This document shows, one piece after another, positions 48,887 through 57,039 of a stretch of DNA of 64,000 nt. Origin of the DNA: Clostridia bacterium (lineage in GTDB: Bacteria; Bacillota; Clostridia; Christensenellales; Aristaeellaceae); NCBI GenBank assembly GCA_017404985.1, contig JAFRBK010000032.1:43311-107310 (forward strand). Reading direction: 5' to 3'. Within the stretch, counting starts at the first letter, position 1. The number at the start of each line of letters is the position of its first letter. Made by a program: the position numbers and the translations under genes. The notes beneath the pieces were generated by a model. It saw only the letters and a program-made list of their open reading frames with translations, made no database searches and had not been told where the DNA came from.

Positions 48887-49993
48887 TCAGGCGTTGGCGG
48901 GCTCCTCCAGGGATCCCCGTCCCAGGTTCATGCCGGTTTTTTTGTCAAACAGGATACCCAGTTTGTGGATGGAAAAGCGCACCTTGCTGTCCACGGCGTA
49001 GTCCACGTCCCCGAATACCACCGCGGTCAGCGGCATGCCGCCCGTGTGCATTTTCACGGTGGTCTCCATGCCGGAGGGCAGCGTGGAATAGATTTCCGCT
49101 TCCAGCGGCCCGTCTTCTTCAATGTCGATATATTCCGGCCGGATGCCGACGGTCACGTCGCCCGCGGCCGGCATCGTCCCGCTTTCCGGCTGGAAGCGGG
49201 CTTTCAGGCTGCCGAAGCGCAGCGTCCCGTCCGCCCCCAGGCTGCCGTCGATGAAGTTCATCGTCGGGTTGCCCATGAAGTCGGCCACGAAGCGGTTTGC
49301 CGGGTTGTTGTACATTTCCAGCGGCGGCGCGTATTGCTGCAGAATGCCCTTTTCCATGATGCACACCCGGGTGCTCAGCGTCATGGCTTCCAGCTGGTCG
49401 TGGGTCACGTATACGAAGGTGGAATCCGTGTCCCGGTGCAGGCGTTTCAGCTCCGTCCGCATCTCCATCCGCAGCTTCGCGTCCAGGTTGCTCAGCGGTT
49501 CGTCCATGAACAGCACTTTCGGCCCCGGCGCCAGCGTGCGGGCGATGGCCACGCGCTGCTGCTGCCCGCCGGACAGCTCGCTGGGATACCGGCCTTCGAA
49601 CTCTTCAATTTTGAGCAGGGCCAGCAGCTCGTCCACCCGTGCCCGGATCCGTTTCTTGTCCCATTTCAGGTTCTCCAGCCCGAAGGCGATGTTCTGGTAT
49701 ACGGTCATGTGCGGCCACAGGGCGTAGTTCTGGAACAGGAACCCCACGTCCCGCTTGTTCGGTGCCAGGTTGATGCCCTTGTCCGCGTCGAACACCACGG
49801 TCCCGTCGATGGAGATGGTGCCGTCCGTCGGCGTTTCCAGCCCGGCCACCATCCGCAGCGTGGTGGTTTTTCCGCATCCGGAGGGCCCCAGCACCGTGAT
49901 GAAGGCGTTGTTTTCGATCACCAGGTTCAGGTTTTCCACCGCCGCGAATTTCCCGAACCGCTTGGTCACGTTCTTTAAGATAATCTCAGGCAT
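48887..49993 (-). CDS. ferric-iron/polyamine-type ABC importer ATP-binding protein
   Basis: A 368-residue importer ATPase. Walker A GPSGCGKTTTLRMVAGLE, signature [15 protein letters not shown], Walker B VLFMDEPLSNLDAKL and H-switch VYVTHDQLEAMTL are intact. A C-terminal TOBE-like domain (about 240-360, GIRPEYIDIEEDG) is typical of FbpC/PotA/UgpC proteins. I use the ATG at 49993; an in-frame GTG three codons upstream overlaps the permease end and is possible. It follows the permease with a small overlap or none. Its stop is seven bases from the convergent YgjP gene. Confidence 0.92.
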   Translation of the reverse strand: MPEIILKNVTKRFGKFAAVENLNLVIENNAFITVLGPSGCGKTTTLRMVAGLETPTDGTISIDGTVVFDADKGINLAPNKRDVGFLFQNYALWPHMTVYQNIAFGLENLKWDKKRIRARVDELLALLKIEEFEGRYPSELSGGQQQRVAIARTLAPGPKVLFMDEPLSNLDAKLRMEMRTELKRLHRDTDSTFVYVTHDQLEAMTLSTRVCIMEKGILQQYAPPLEMYNNPANRFVADFMGNPTMNFIDGSLGADGTLRFGSLKARFQPESGTMPAAGDVTVGIRPEYIDIEEDGPLEAEIYSTLPSGMETTVKMHTGGMPLTAVVFGDVDYAVDSKVRFSIHKLGILFDKKTGMNLGRGSLEEPANA

Positions 49994-49994
49994 G

Positions 49995-51797
49995 TCAGCC
50001 ACCCACTCCCTTGTCGATTGATGCGCCGGTCAGTTTGTTGACGGTAAAGTTCACGATCAGCACCACGATGATGATCAGCAGGTTGATGGCGTTCCCGAAC
50101 TGGGCCCATCCCTTTTCGGAGTACTGCATCAGCATGGTGGTCAGCAGCCAGTTGCTTGTGGGAACGATCAGCACGAACAGGCTCAGTTCCCGCATGCAGG
50201 AAACCATCGGCAGCAGGTATCCGGAAAGGAAGCTGCTCTTCTGGATCGGGAAAATCACCCGGATCATCCGTTTCCACCAGGGCACGCCGGTAATCAGCGC
50301 CGCCTCCTCGATTTCCGCCGACAGCTGCAGCATGGCGTTCACGCCGGACCGCGAGGCAAACGGCAGGTATTTGATGGACCCGGCCAGCGCCATCAGCAGG
50401 AAGCCGCCCAGCCACGGAATGCCGGAGGCCATGGCCAGGTAGATGGCCCCGAAGGCCAGCGAGGGCATCAAGTACGGGAAGAAGGACAGGTTGTTGACCC
50501 AGGAGGCCAGCTTGCTTCCCCTCCGCTTGCTCACGCCGTATCCGACCAGGATGCCGCAGGTGCCCGCCACCACCGAGCAGGTCACGGCCAGCCCCAGGCT
50601 GTTTCCCAGCGCGCTCCATACCTTGGGGTTCAGCAGGATGCCCGTGGAGTCGCCCTGGTCCAGCCACTGGGTCGTGTCCTTCCCGATCCAGAAGTCCAGC
50701 GTCATGTTGCTCAGGCTGTAGTCCCCCGCCTTGATGATCACGGATTCCAGCGCGAAGGTGATCAGCGGCACCACCGCCACCAGCAGAAGAATCAGCACCA
50801 GCAGCAGCGCGATGGGCCGGTTGGCCTTCCCCAGGTTGATCTTGCTGATCTGGCCGGATTTCCCGGTCACCGTGGTGAACTGCTTCCGGCTGTTGGTCAC
50901 GGCCTGGTTCAGCAGCAGGATGCCGACCCCGAACAGGATCATCACGGCCACCACGATGTAGGCCTGCCCCTTGTAGCTGTCCATCAGGGACTTCATCGTC
51001 GTGCTCAGCACGTAGTACCGCACCGGCGACCCGAGGAAAACCGGCACGGAGTAGGCGCTCATGGAGCTGGCGAACACCAGCAGGAAGGTGGAAAGCATCG
51101 CCGGCCGCACAATCGGCAGGGTAATCTTCCGGATGATGCGCATCCGGCTGGTTTTCAGGATGGTGGCGGCCTCCTCCAGGTTGGCGTCCATGTTCCGCAG
51201 AATGCCGCCGATCAGGATGTAGGCGAAGGGGGCGTAGTGCAGCCCCAGCACCAGCGCGATCGGGAATCCGCCGTATACGAACCATTCCGGCATGTAGATC
51301 CCGAACACGGAAGCCATAATGCCGTTGGAGGTCTTCGGCCCGATCATCACGTTCTTGAAGAAAGTCTCCCAGAACAGGGCCAGCGTCCAGCTCGGCATGA
51401 TGTACGGGAAGGTGAACACGGCGGATACGAACTTCTTGTATTTCAGGTTCGTCCGGGTCACCAGGAAGGCCACCGTCCCGCCGAAAAGGATGGCGATCGC
51501 CGAAGCGGATACCGACACCGCCAGCGTGTTCAGCAGCGGCTGGTAAAAGGTGATCCAGCTGTATTTGTTCTCGCTGGTGGCAAAAAGGCGGGCGAAGTGG
51601 AACAGGGTCTTGCTGCCGACGGGCAGCTTGGCCAGCCGGGCCTCCCGCCCCAGGTGCACTGTCACCGTTTCCAGCAGCATGGTAATCAGCGGATACAGGG
51701 TCAGTACGGTCAGCAGAATCAGGAAAACCAGCAGAATCACGTTTGCCGGCTTTGAAAACCATGCGCGGACCTTCCCCTTCATCCTGGATATGTTCAC
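49995..51797 (-). CDS. ferric-iron-type ABC transporter permease with two fused halves
   Basis: A roughly 600-residue double permease with about twelve membrane helices. The two EAA-like cytoplasmic loops are visible near LEEAATILKTSRMRIIRKITLP (first half, about residues 215-235) and IEEAALITGVPWWKRMIRVIFP (second half, about 485-510). This two-in-one form is characteristic of FbpB/ThiP-type importers for Fe3+ or thiamine. The start is a GTG at 51797 supported by GGGGGAGG nine bases upstream; an ATG at 51782 and a TTG at 51821 are weaker. It lies between the binding-protein and ATPase genes. Confidence 0.9.
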   Translation of the reverse strand: MNISRMKGKVRAWFSKPANVILLVFLILLTVLTLYPLITMLLETVTVHLGREARLAKLPVGSKTLFHFARLFATSENKYSWITFYQPLLNTLAVSVSASAIAILFGGTVAFLVTRTNLKYKKFVSAVFTFPYIMPSWTLALFWETFFKNVMIGPKTSNGIMASVFGIYMPEWFVYGGFPIALVLGLHYAPFAYILIGGILRNMDANLEEAATILKTSRMRIIRKITLPIVRPAMLSTFLLVFASSMSAYSVPVFLGSPVRYYVLSTTMKSLMDSYKGQAYIVVAVMILFGVGILLLNQAVTNSRKQFTTVTGKSGQISKINLGKANRPIALLLVLILLLVAVVPLITFALESVIIKAGDYSLSNMTLDFWIGKDTTQWLDQGDSTGILLNPKVWSALGNSLGLAVTCSVVAGTCGILVGYGVSKRRGSKLASWVNNLSFFPYLMPSLAFGAIYLAMASGIPWLGGFLLMALAGSIKYLPFASRSGVNAMLQLSAEIEEAALITGVPWWKRMIRVIFPIQKSSFLSGYLLPMVSCMRELSLFVLIVPTSNWLLTTMLMQYSEKGWAQFGNAINLLIIIVVLIVNFTVNKLTGASIDKGVGG

Positions 51798-51819
51798 AGC
51801 TTTGAGCCTCCCCCTACGC

Positions 51820-51853
51820 AAAAACCGGCGGGACGGGCGTGCCGTCCCGCCGG
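51820..51853 (-). terminator. intercistronic attenuator between binding-protein and permease genes
   Basis: 12-bp GC stem (51825-51836 with 51842-51853, 5-base loop), followed on the minus strand by TTTTT. It probably lowers permease and ATPase expression relative to the binding protein, a common arrangement in ABC importer operons. Confidence 0.8.
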
Positions 51854-51890
51854 AGTTTTTTTTCAGTTCGTCCGGCCGGCCAGTGGTGGA

Positions 51891-53018
51891 TTACTGGCAG
51901 TACAGGGTAATGAAGTCTTCAACGTCGATGTGGTCCAGAATGTAGTTCGGATCCTCGATCACCAGGTTGGCCTTCCAGATGTCCAGTCCCAGGTCGCCTT
52001 CCTTCGGGGCGATGGACGGGTTGGAGGAGTAGGCGCCGATGTTCTTGCCCCAGGGCTTGAAGCCTTCTTCGCTCATCAGGTATTCGATGAACAGCATCGC
52101 GGTGTAGGGCCGCTTGGCGGCGGCGGGAACCATCACGTACATCGGGTACATGAATCCGGAGAAGGGGGCCACGGTGTATCCGTTCGCCGTCGCGTCGTAC
52201 TGGGCCACCGTCAGGTTGTCGGTCAGCACGGAGGAGGAGCGCAGCTTGCTCAGCACGAACAGGCCGATCTTTCCGGCGGCGGTGTCCTGGCTCACTTCCT
52301 CGGCGATGGTGGTGTCGGACTTGATGAAGGTCACGTTGGCCAGGAATTCGGCGATCCATTTGTATCCGGCGTTCTTGTATTCGCCCAGCTCAATGTCCTC
52401 GCCCTTCCAGGCCTTGTAGGCTTCCGCCAGTTTCTCCGCCCATGCGTCGCTGGTCAGCATCACCAGGAAGTTCATGTTCACCTTTTCCGTGGTGGGGTTC
52501 TTGAAGATCACGTTGCCCTTCATGGCCGGGTCCGTCACTTCCCACACGTTCTTGATCGCGGGCACGCTGTCGCCCTTGTTGTTGTAGATGAACAGCTTGT
52601 TGATGAACTGGTGGATCAGCGCGGGCTGCTGGTCATTCTCGGGAATCGCGTCCTTGACCGCGGCGGGCACGAAGTTGTAAAGCTTGCCGGCGTCGATGTA
52701 GTCCAGCAGGTTCGCGCCGTCCTGGATCATCACCATGTCGATGGTGGTGGATTCCAGCTTCTCGTAGATTTCCTGGTCCTTCATGTTGTTGGATTCGGTC
52801 TCGATGCCGTAGAGCGCCGCGAAGGCTTCCGCCGCGTCGGCGATCCGGCTGGTGTTTCCGGCCACGACGAATTTGCCGGTTTCTTCCTTGGCCTTGGCCA
52901 GCAGTTCGTCATGGCTCATCGCGGAGCCGGCTTCGACGTCGGCGGCCACGTCCGCGAAGGCGGAAACGGCGCAGAGCATCAGGCACAGGGCCAGCAGCAG
53001 GGATAACAGTTTCCTCAT
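51891..53018 (-). CDS. ferric-iron-type ABC transporter substrate-binding protein
   Basis: A 375-residue exported binding protein with a Sec signal peptide (about 1-22, ending SAFA). The mature domain resembles Fe3+/polyamine family 1 binding proteins: KEETGKFVVAGNTSRI, AAEAFAALYGIETE, LYNFVPAAVKDAIPEN and PYTAMLFIEYLMSEEGFKPWG. No lipobox is seen. GGAGGAG precedes the ATG. Ligand is inferred from the FbpB-like permease; a polyamine or phosphonate cannot be excluded. It follows the STAS/partner pair in the same direction, 45 bases after them. Confidence 0.88.
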   Translation of the reverse strand: MRKLLSLLLALCLMLCAVSAFADVAADVEAGSAMSHDELLAKAKEETGKFVVAGNTSRIADAAEAFAALYGIETESNNMKDQEIYEKLESTTIDMVMIQDGANLLDYIDAGKLYNFVPAAVKDAIPENDQQPALIHQFINKLFIYNNKGDSVPAIKNVWEVTDPAMKGNVIFKNPTTEKVNMNFLVMLTSDAWAEKLAEAYKAWKGEDIELGEYKNAGYKWIAEFLANVTFIKSDTTIAEEVSQDTAAGKIGLFVLSKLRSSSVLTDNLTVAQYDATANGYTVAPFSGFMYPMYVMVPAAAKRPYTAMLFIEYLMSEEGFKPWGKNIGAYSSNPSIAPKEGDLGLDIWKANLVIEDPNYILDHIDVEDFITLYCQ

Positions 53019-53063
53019 GGGATTCTCCTCCTTTTTTCTCCGTCCCGGTTGTCCCGGGTTTCC

Positions 53064-53594
53064 TTACGCGATTTTTTTGGTCACTTTCATGTCCACCGTG
53101 TCGCCGCGGATGCCGATCTTGATGTTGTCCGCCAGCTTGTGCAGCACGGACCGCTCGTATCCGTCGTATTCCAGGCTTTCGATCTCGTGGTTCGCCAGGT
53201 CTTCCATAATGTCGTCGGGAATGTCGTTCCCGTGGTCCACGTCCGCCATCAGGGCGTTCTCAAAGGCGTCCCGCAGTTTCCCCAGGAAGCTCACGGCCGC
53301 GTCGTTCTGCCGGCTGGTGGCCGCTGCCAGCAACTCTTCCTTCTTTTCCTTGTCCATCACGGTCTTCGCCGTCAGATGGAAGCAGATTTCCTTCCCTTCC
53401 GCTTCAATCCAGAAGGAGGCGCTGTTGATCCCCGTCACGCTGTGGGCCATGCTCAGCATTTCCTCGGTAATCAGCTGCACGTGCAGCGTGTCCGTCCCTT
53501 CCAGGGCTCTGTAGACCGCCACCTTTTTCGCTTCGTCCACCGCTGCCTCGAATCCGTTTTCCTGGTTGTCGATCAGAATCACGTCAGATTTCAT
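53064..53594 (-). CDS. protein of unknown function paired with STAS; possible degenerate GHKL/anti-sigma-like partner
   Basis: A 176-residue soluble acidic protein. Size, position next to a STAS gene, and the order of its strands and helices suggest a relative of RsbW/SpoIIAB ATP-binding anti-sigma factors. However, the expected N-box (E-x-x-x-N-A) is replaced by EEMLSMAHSVTG and no DxGxG motif is visible, so ATP binding is doubtful. The C-terminal half has LGKLRDAFENALMADVDHGNDIPDDIMEDL, quoted only as a region. It is 40 bases after the STAS gene and 45 before the binding-protein gene. The family call is inference. Confidence 0.55.
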   Translation of the reverse strand: MKSDVILIDNQENGFEAAVDEAKKVAVYRALEGTDTLHVQLITEEMLSMAHSVTGINSASFWIEAEGKEICFHLTAKTVMDKEKKEELLAAATSRQNDAAVSFLGKLRDAFENALMADVDHGNDIPDDIMEDLANHEIESLEYDGYERSVLHKLADNIKIGIRGDTVDMKVTKKIA

Positions 53595-53634
53595 GGTTCC
53601 CTGTCCTCCTGTCTCTCTTTGATGTCCGGTGCGT

Positions 53635-53934
53635 TTATTCGATGGTCAGAATGCTGACGAACCCGGTCACGTCCAGCACTTCGTGAACGATCTCGTTCAC
53701 GTGGGTCAGCGTCATGGTGCCGCCCTTTCCGATCATGGTTTTGTGGGCGACCAGCAGGGCGCGGAGGCCGGCGGAGGAAATATATTCCAGGTTGGTGAAA
53801 TCCAGCACCAGGTCCTTGACGCCGTCCAGGCCTTCCTTCAGTTCGGCGTCCAGCTCGGGAGCCGTCACGGTGTCCAGCCGGCCTTCAAGGGCGATCGTCA
53901 GTTTTTCGCCGTCGCGGGTTTTGGTAATTGTCAT
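53635..53934 (-). CDS. STAS-domain protein (anti-anti-sigma-like)
   Basis: A 99-residue protein made entirely of a STAS domain, as in SpoIIAA/RsbV. The VLDFTNLEYISSAGLRALL segment carries the Ser pair (residues 53-54) where the phosphorylated Ser lies in SpoIIAA. AAGGAGG is nine bases before the ATG at 53934; an upstream in-frame start would extend into the promoter. It may bind or be phosphorylated by the next gene product. Whether it works on a sigma factor or on another partner is not clear. Confidence 0.88.
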   Translation of the reverse strand: MTITKTRDGEKLTIALEGRLDTVTAPELDAELKEGLDGVKDLVLDFTNLEYISSAGLRALLVAHKTMIGKGGTMTLTHVNEIVHEVLDVTGFVSILTIE

Positions 53935-53996
53935 AATAGATATCCTCCTTGAAATAGTGTCTTGTTGATTGTATCCATCGGTTTTCCTTAGGCGGT

Positions 53997-54025
53997 ATTT
54001 TACCATATTTCCCAAAAACGCGCAA
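53997..54025 (-). promoter_or_regulatory. probable promoter of the STAS-iron transporter unit
   Basis: Minus strand -35 TTGCGC (54020-54025), 17-base spacer, TAAAAT (53997-54002), about 60 bases before the STAS ATG. Confidence 0.5.
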
Positions 54026-54026
54026 C

Positions 54027-54054
54027 AAAAAAACCGGCGCTCCGCCGGTTTTTT
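54027..54054 (-). terminator. terminator after the BI-1-family gene
   Basis: AACCGGCG/CGCCGGTT stem with a 3-base loop, flanked by seven A on the left and six T on the right, so it can work on both strands. It lies 14 bases past the BI-1-family stop. Confidence 0.85.
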
Positions 54055-54067
54055 CGCTCTGTTTCGC

Positions 54068-54877
54068 TCAGTCGTCCTTTTTTCCGAGGATTTCCAGAAG
54101 CCGGATGAACAGGTTGGCCATGTCCATGTAGATGTCCAGCGCCGAATCCACCGCGTTGTCCACGGTCTTGGGATACTGCTGGCTGCGATAGATGTCGTAT
54201 CCGATGTACAGGCTGAAAATCACGGCAATGATCCAGTCCATGAAGCTCTGGTCCACGTGGAAGATCAGCAGCACGATCTCGCACAGCACCGCCCCCAGCA
54301 GGGCGCCCGCCAGCACGCCGCCCAGCTTGGCAAAGAACTGGGGAACGATCATCACCAGCGCCATCATGCCGACGGAGATCAGCAGCGTATACAGGAAAGC
54401 GTGCATCACCACGTCGGACTCCAGCCCGCCGTAGTGCTTCACGATCACGCTGATAATCAGCCCGAAGGGAACCGCCACCATGTTGTATCCCAGGAAGCTG
54501 ATCCCGGGCTTGTGGGATTTCGAGGCAATCACCATGCCGGAAATCGCCAGCACCAGGTATCCGATGATCAGCACCCACGGGTTCAGCCGCTCCGCGAAGT
54601 CCGCCGCGTATTTGCACAGCAGGAAGTTCACCAGCAGCCCCCACAGCAGCACGCCGACGATCACGCCGTTGTATGCCCGGGCGCTGATGATGGCGTTGGG
54701 GTCCACCATCTCTGAAATCCGGGCTTTCCGCGCCGCGGGCCCGAAAGTGAACCCCGTATTCGTGGCCAGCTTCGCCGCCCCCGTCGCATTCATCGCGCCC
54801 TGTTGCAGGGATGCGCCGCATTCAGTGCAGAATTTTGCGCCGGCGTCGTTTTCCGCCTGGCATTTGGGACATTTCAT
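54068..54877 (-). CDS. zinc-ribbon Bax inhibitor-1 family membrane protein
   Basis: A 269-residue protein. It opens with a zinc ribbon CPKCQAENDAGAKFCTECG (residues 3-21), then a linker and seven membrane helices (about 65-250). The topology and the end segment (DIYRSQ, ALDIYMDMANLFIRLLEIL) fit the BI-1/YetJ-like group of pH-sensitive calcium-leak channels; the DIYMDxxNLFxxLL ending is a typical hallmark. The start at 54877 has AGGTGA upstream; an earlier in-frame start would precede the ribbon by 25 residues. A fusion of ribbon and BI-1 is frequent in Clostridia. Confidence 0.85.
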   Translation of the reverse strand: MKCPKCQAENDAGAKFCTECGASLQQGAMNATGAAKLATNTGFTFGPAARKARISEMVDPNAIISARAYNGVIVGVLLWGLLVNFLLCKYAADFAERLNPWVLIIGYLVLAISGMVIASKSHKPGISFLGYNMVAVPFGLIISVIVKHYGGLESDVVMHAFLYTLLISVGMMALVMIVPQFFAKLGGVLAGALLGAVLCEIVLLIFHVDQSFMDWIIAVIFSLYIGYDIYRSQQYPKTVDNAVDSALDIYMDMANLFIRLLEILGKKDD

Positions 54878-55024
54878 TCTTTCTTCACCTCGCCGTAATG
54901 AATTCGCTCTCATAGCGTAGCCATCCTGAATGGCACCGCGCAATTCTACCACAGGCGGGGCGGGGCGTCAATGCTGCCCCCGGCCCTTCGCGTTCTGTCC
55001 CTCAGCCTATCGCGTTCCGTATCC

Positions 55025-55222
55025 TCAGCTGTTCGCTTCCTGGGGCGCTTCGGGCAGGATCAGGGCGGCCACGATGTAGGCCAGCACGCCCGATCCGCCC
55101 AGGGCGCTGACCAGCACGAAAGCCAGGCGGATCAGGGTCGCGTCCGCGTTCAGGTATTCGGCGATCCCGCCGCACACGCCGCAGATTTTCTTGTCCCGGT
55201 TGCTCTTGTACAGTTTCTTCAT
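55025..55222 (-). CDS. PspC-domain protein
   Basis: A 65-residue small membrane protein that is almost only a PspC domain: KSNRDKKICGVCGGIAEYL, then one membrane helix (about 30-58). PspC proteins respond to envelope stress or serve as small partners of sensor systems. GGAGGAAG precedes the ATG. It is transcribed alone or with the BI-1 family gene, from which it is separated by 150 bases. Confidence 0.93.
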   Translation of the reverse strand: MKKLYKSNRDKKICGVCGGIAEYLNADATLIRLAFVLVSALGGSGVLAYIVAALILPEAPQEANS

Positions 55223-55334
55223 GGTTTCTTCCTCCCCGCTTCCCGCGTTCGTTTTTTGCTGTTTACGGGATTGATTATATCCGCCGTTTCTGTGAAAATC
55301 AGGGAGGAAAGATTAGAATTGGATGAAAATTATG

Positions 55335-55346
55335 GGAAAATTTTCC
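55335..55346. promoter_or_regulatory. 12-bp palindrome, possible operator
   Basis: GGAAAATTTTCC is a perfect palindrome located just upstream of the -35 box of the plus-strand promoter. Operator role is inferred only. Confidence 0.35.
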
Positions 55347-55350
55347 GTTA

Positions 55351-55380
55351 TGGACAATGCTTTTCCCCGCGTTGTATAAT
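55351..55380 (+). promoter_or_regulatory. promoter of the secreted PDZ-like protein gene
   Basis: TGGACA (55351-55356), 18-base spacer, TATAAT (55375-55380), 55 bases before the ATG. Confidence 0.7.
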
Positions 55381-55435
55381 GATGTGTGATTTGAATTTTC
55401 CCGATGAAAACCACTGATTGAGAGGTTGATAGGAT

Positions 55436-56335
55436 ATGGTAAAAAAAGGCTCTGTTCTCAGAAAAGGCTCTGTTCTCAGAAAAGGCTTTTCGCTCTTTCT
55501 TTCCCTGGTGCTCCTGTTCTGCGCGTCCATCGCCGCGGCCGAAAGCGCCGCGTCTGAAAGCGCTGTAACCGAAACCACCGCGTCGGAGCAGCCGATCCTG
55601 GTGGAAATCCGCTCCCTCACGGTCGGGGAGAAGGCGTCCCTCTCCTTTGCCAACACCGGGGACCAGGATCTGATGCTCGTCTCCTTCCGTTTCCGCGGCT
55701 GGGATGCGGAGGGGAATCTGGTCAACATCTTCCGGGATGTGGAGGAAGGGACCGATCTCGGCGCTTCCGAAACCATCATGCTCCTGGATGTCACCTGCCT
55801 CCCCTTCCTGCAGCCGGGAAGCACGGAAACCGAAGACCTTTCCAATGGCTATGAGGCGGTCCGCGCCGCGCGCCTGGAAGCCGCTGTCCAGCAGTTCACC
55901 CTTCTGGACGGAACCACCCACCGCATCCCCGAATCCCAGCTGGTCTGGTCCTCCTCCGAGGGAGGCTATCCGGAGGGCGCTGCCAATTCCTTCCGGTATG
56001 ATTATCCGGATGCTTCCGTCTTCAAAAAGAGCTACACCTTCAGCCTCGGGGTCACCGTTGCGCGGATCTATCCCGAGTATGAAAAATTCTTTGATGTCTC
56101 CCAGTCGGGCTACGGCATCGCCAATGTCCGCCGCGGTCTCTTTGCCAATGCCGGCGTGCAGGAGGATGACCTCCTCTGGGCGCTGAACGGCATTCCCCTG
56201 GACCAGGATCCTTACGCGCTGGAGAAAGCCAAGGCCCTCCTGGCGGACGGCGAGGCCATGGAGCTGGATATCCAGCGGGACGGCGAGGAAATCACCATCA
56301 CCCTCCCGCCGGAAGTCATGCTCACCCGGCCGTAA
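55436..56335 (+). CDS. secreted protein with PDZ-like C-terminal domain
   Basis: A 299-residue exported protein. The signal peptide has an unusually long basic region made of a tandem GSVLRK repeat, then a hydrophobic core ending AAAES. The middle (about 50-130) is an immunoglobulin-like domain. The last 90 residues look like a PDZ fold: YGIANVRRGLFANAGVQEDDLLWALNG is the typical carboxylate-binding and G-D-x-I-L-x-I-N-G region, quoted as residues 222-249. No protease domain is present. GAGAGGTTGAT serves as ribosome binding site. Function is unknown. Confidence 0.72.
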   Translation: MVKKGSVLRKGSVLRKGFSLFLSLVLLFCASIAAAESAASESAVTETTASEQPILVEIRSLTVGEKASLSFANTGDQDLMLVSFRFRGWDAEGNLVNIFRDVEEGTDLGASETIMLLDVTCLPFLQPGSTETEDLSNGYEAVRAARLEAAVQQFTLLDGTTHRIPESQLVWSSSEGGYPEGAANSFRYDYPDASVFKKSYTFSLGVTVARIYPEYEKFFDVSQSGYGIANVRRGLFANAGVQEDDLLWALNGIPLDQDPYALEKAKALLADGEAMELDIQRDGEEITITLPPEVMLTRP

Positions 56336-56352
56336 ACCTCCTGAAAATGCGT

Positions 56353-56384
56353 CAGGCGCAGAGAATTGTCTCTGCGCCTGTTTT
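56353..56384 (+). terminator. terminator after the PDZ-like protein gene
   Basis: 12-bp perfect stem (56353-56364 with 56369-56380, 4-base loop) followed by TTTTC. It may also end the convergent minus-strand gene poorly. Confidence 0.85.
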
Positions 56385-56435
56385 CATGGTCTCTCCGGGC
56401 AGCCAACCCGGCCTTTCATTTCAGTTCTTTTCAGT

Positions 56436-57011
56436 TCAGTTCTCGACGAAGTCCATGTCTGTCATCAGGTCGATGCACATCTGAATCTGTTCCTCGGTCA
56501 GTCCCTGTTCCGTGGCCGCCTCGCCGGGGAACATGACGAACTCAACGTCGTATCCCTTGTAGATCGCGAAGATCACCACGAAGTCCGTGGTTCCCTCCGC
56601 CTCTTTCACGATCAGCAGCTCGGTTCCCAGCCCGGTCTGGCTGTAGGAGAAATCCACCTTGGACTCGAGGACGAAGGTCTTTTCCAGTTCCCGCTTCTGC
56701 TCCTCGGTCGCGTCGTTCAGCCGTTCCAGCTGGCACAGGTCCGTGTCCTCGAAGGCGATCGTCAGGTCCAGCACCGGCTTCGTCGGGTCCTGGGACGTGA
56801 TGCCCGCCTGCAGGAAGCCCTTGTCGCTGTCAATGGTCCGCAGCTGCACGGTGTATCCCTCCGGCAGCCGGGCCTTCAGGGTGAATTTGCCGTTCACGTT
56901 GACGGATCCCAGTTCGGTCTTGTCCGCTTCCGCCGCCGCGGCGCCCAGCCCAGCCAGCATCGCCATGCACAGCAGAATGGAAATCATTTTCTTCAGCATG
57001 CTCTTTTTCAT
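56436..57011 (-). CDS. secreted protein of unknown function
   Basis: A 191-residue protein with a Sec signal peptide (about 1-29, ending AAAEA). The mature part has a VNVNGKFTLKARLPEGY beta-rich opening, a LERLNDATEEQKRELEKTF helix and a C-terminal LTEEQIQMCIDLMTDMDF. It resembles small extracellular domains found next to SH3 proteins in gut Clostridia, but I know no function. GGAGG precedes the ATG. It lies 28 bases after the SH3 protein gene and is probably co-transcribed. Confidence 0.7.
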   Translation of the reverse strand: MKKSMLKKMISILLCMAMLAGLGAAAAEADKTELGSVNVNGKFTLKARLPEGYTVQLRTIDSDKGFLQAGITSQDPTKPVLDLTIAFEDTDLCQLERLNDATEEQKRELEKTFVLESKVDFSYSQTGLGTELLIVKEAEGTTDFVVIFAIYKGYDVEFVMFPGEAATEQGLTEEQIQMCIDLMTDMDFVEN

Positions 57012-57039
57012 GTCCTTTTCCTCCTTCGTTCCGCTTCCG

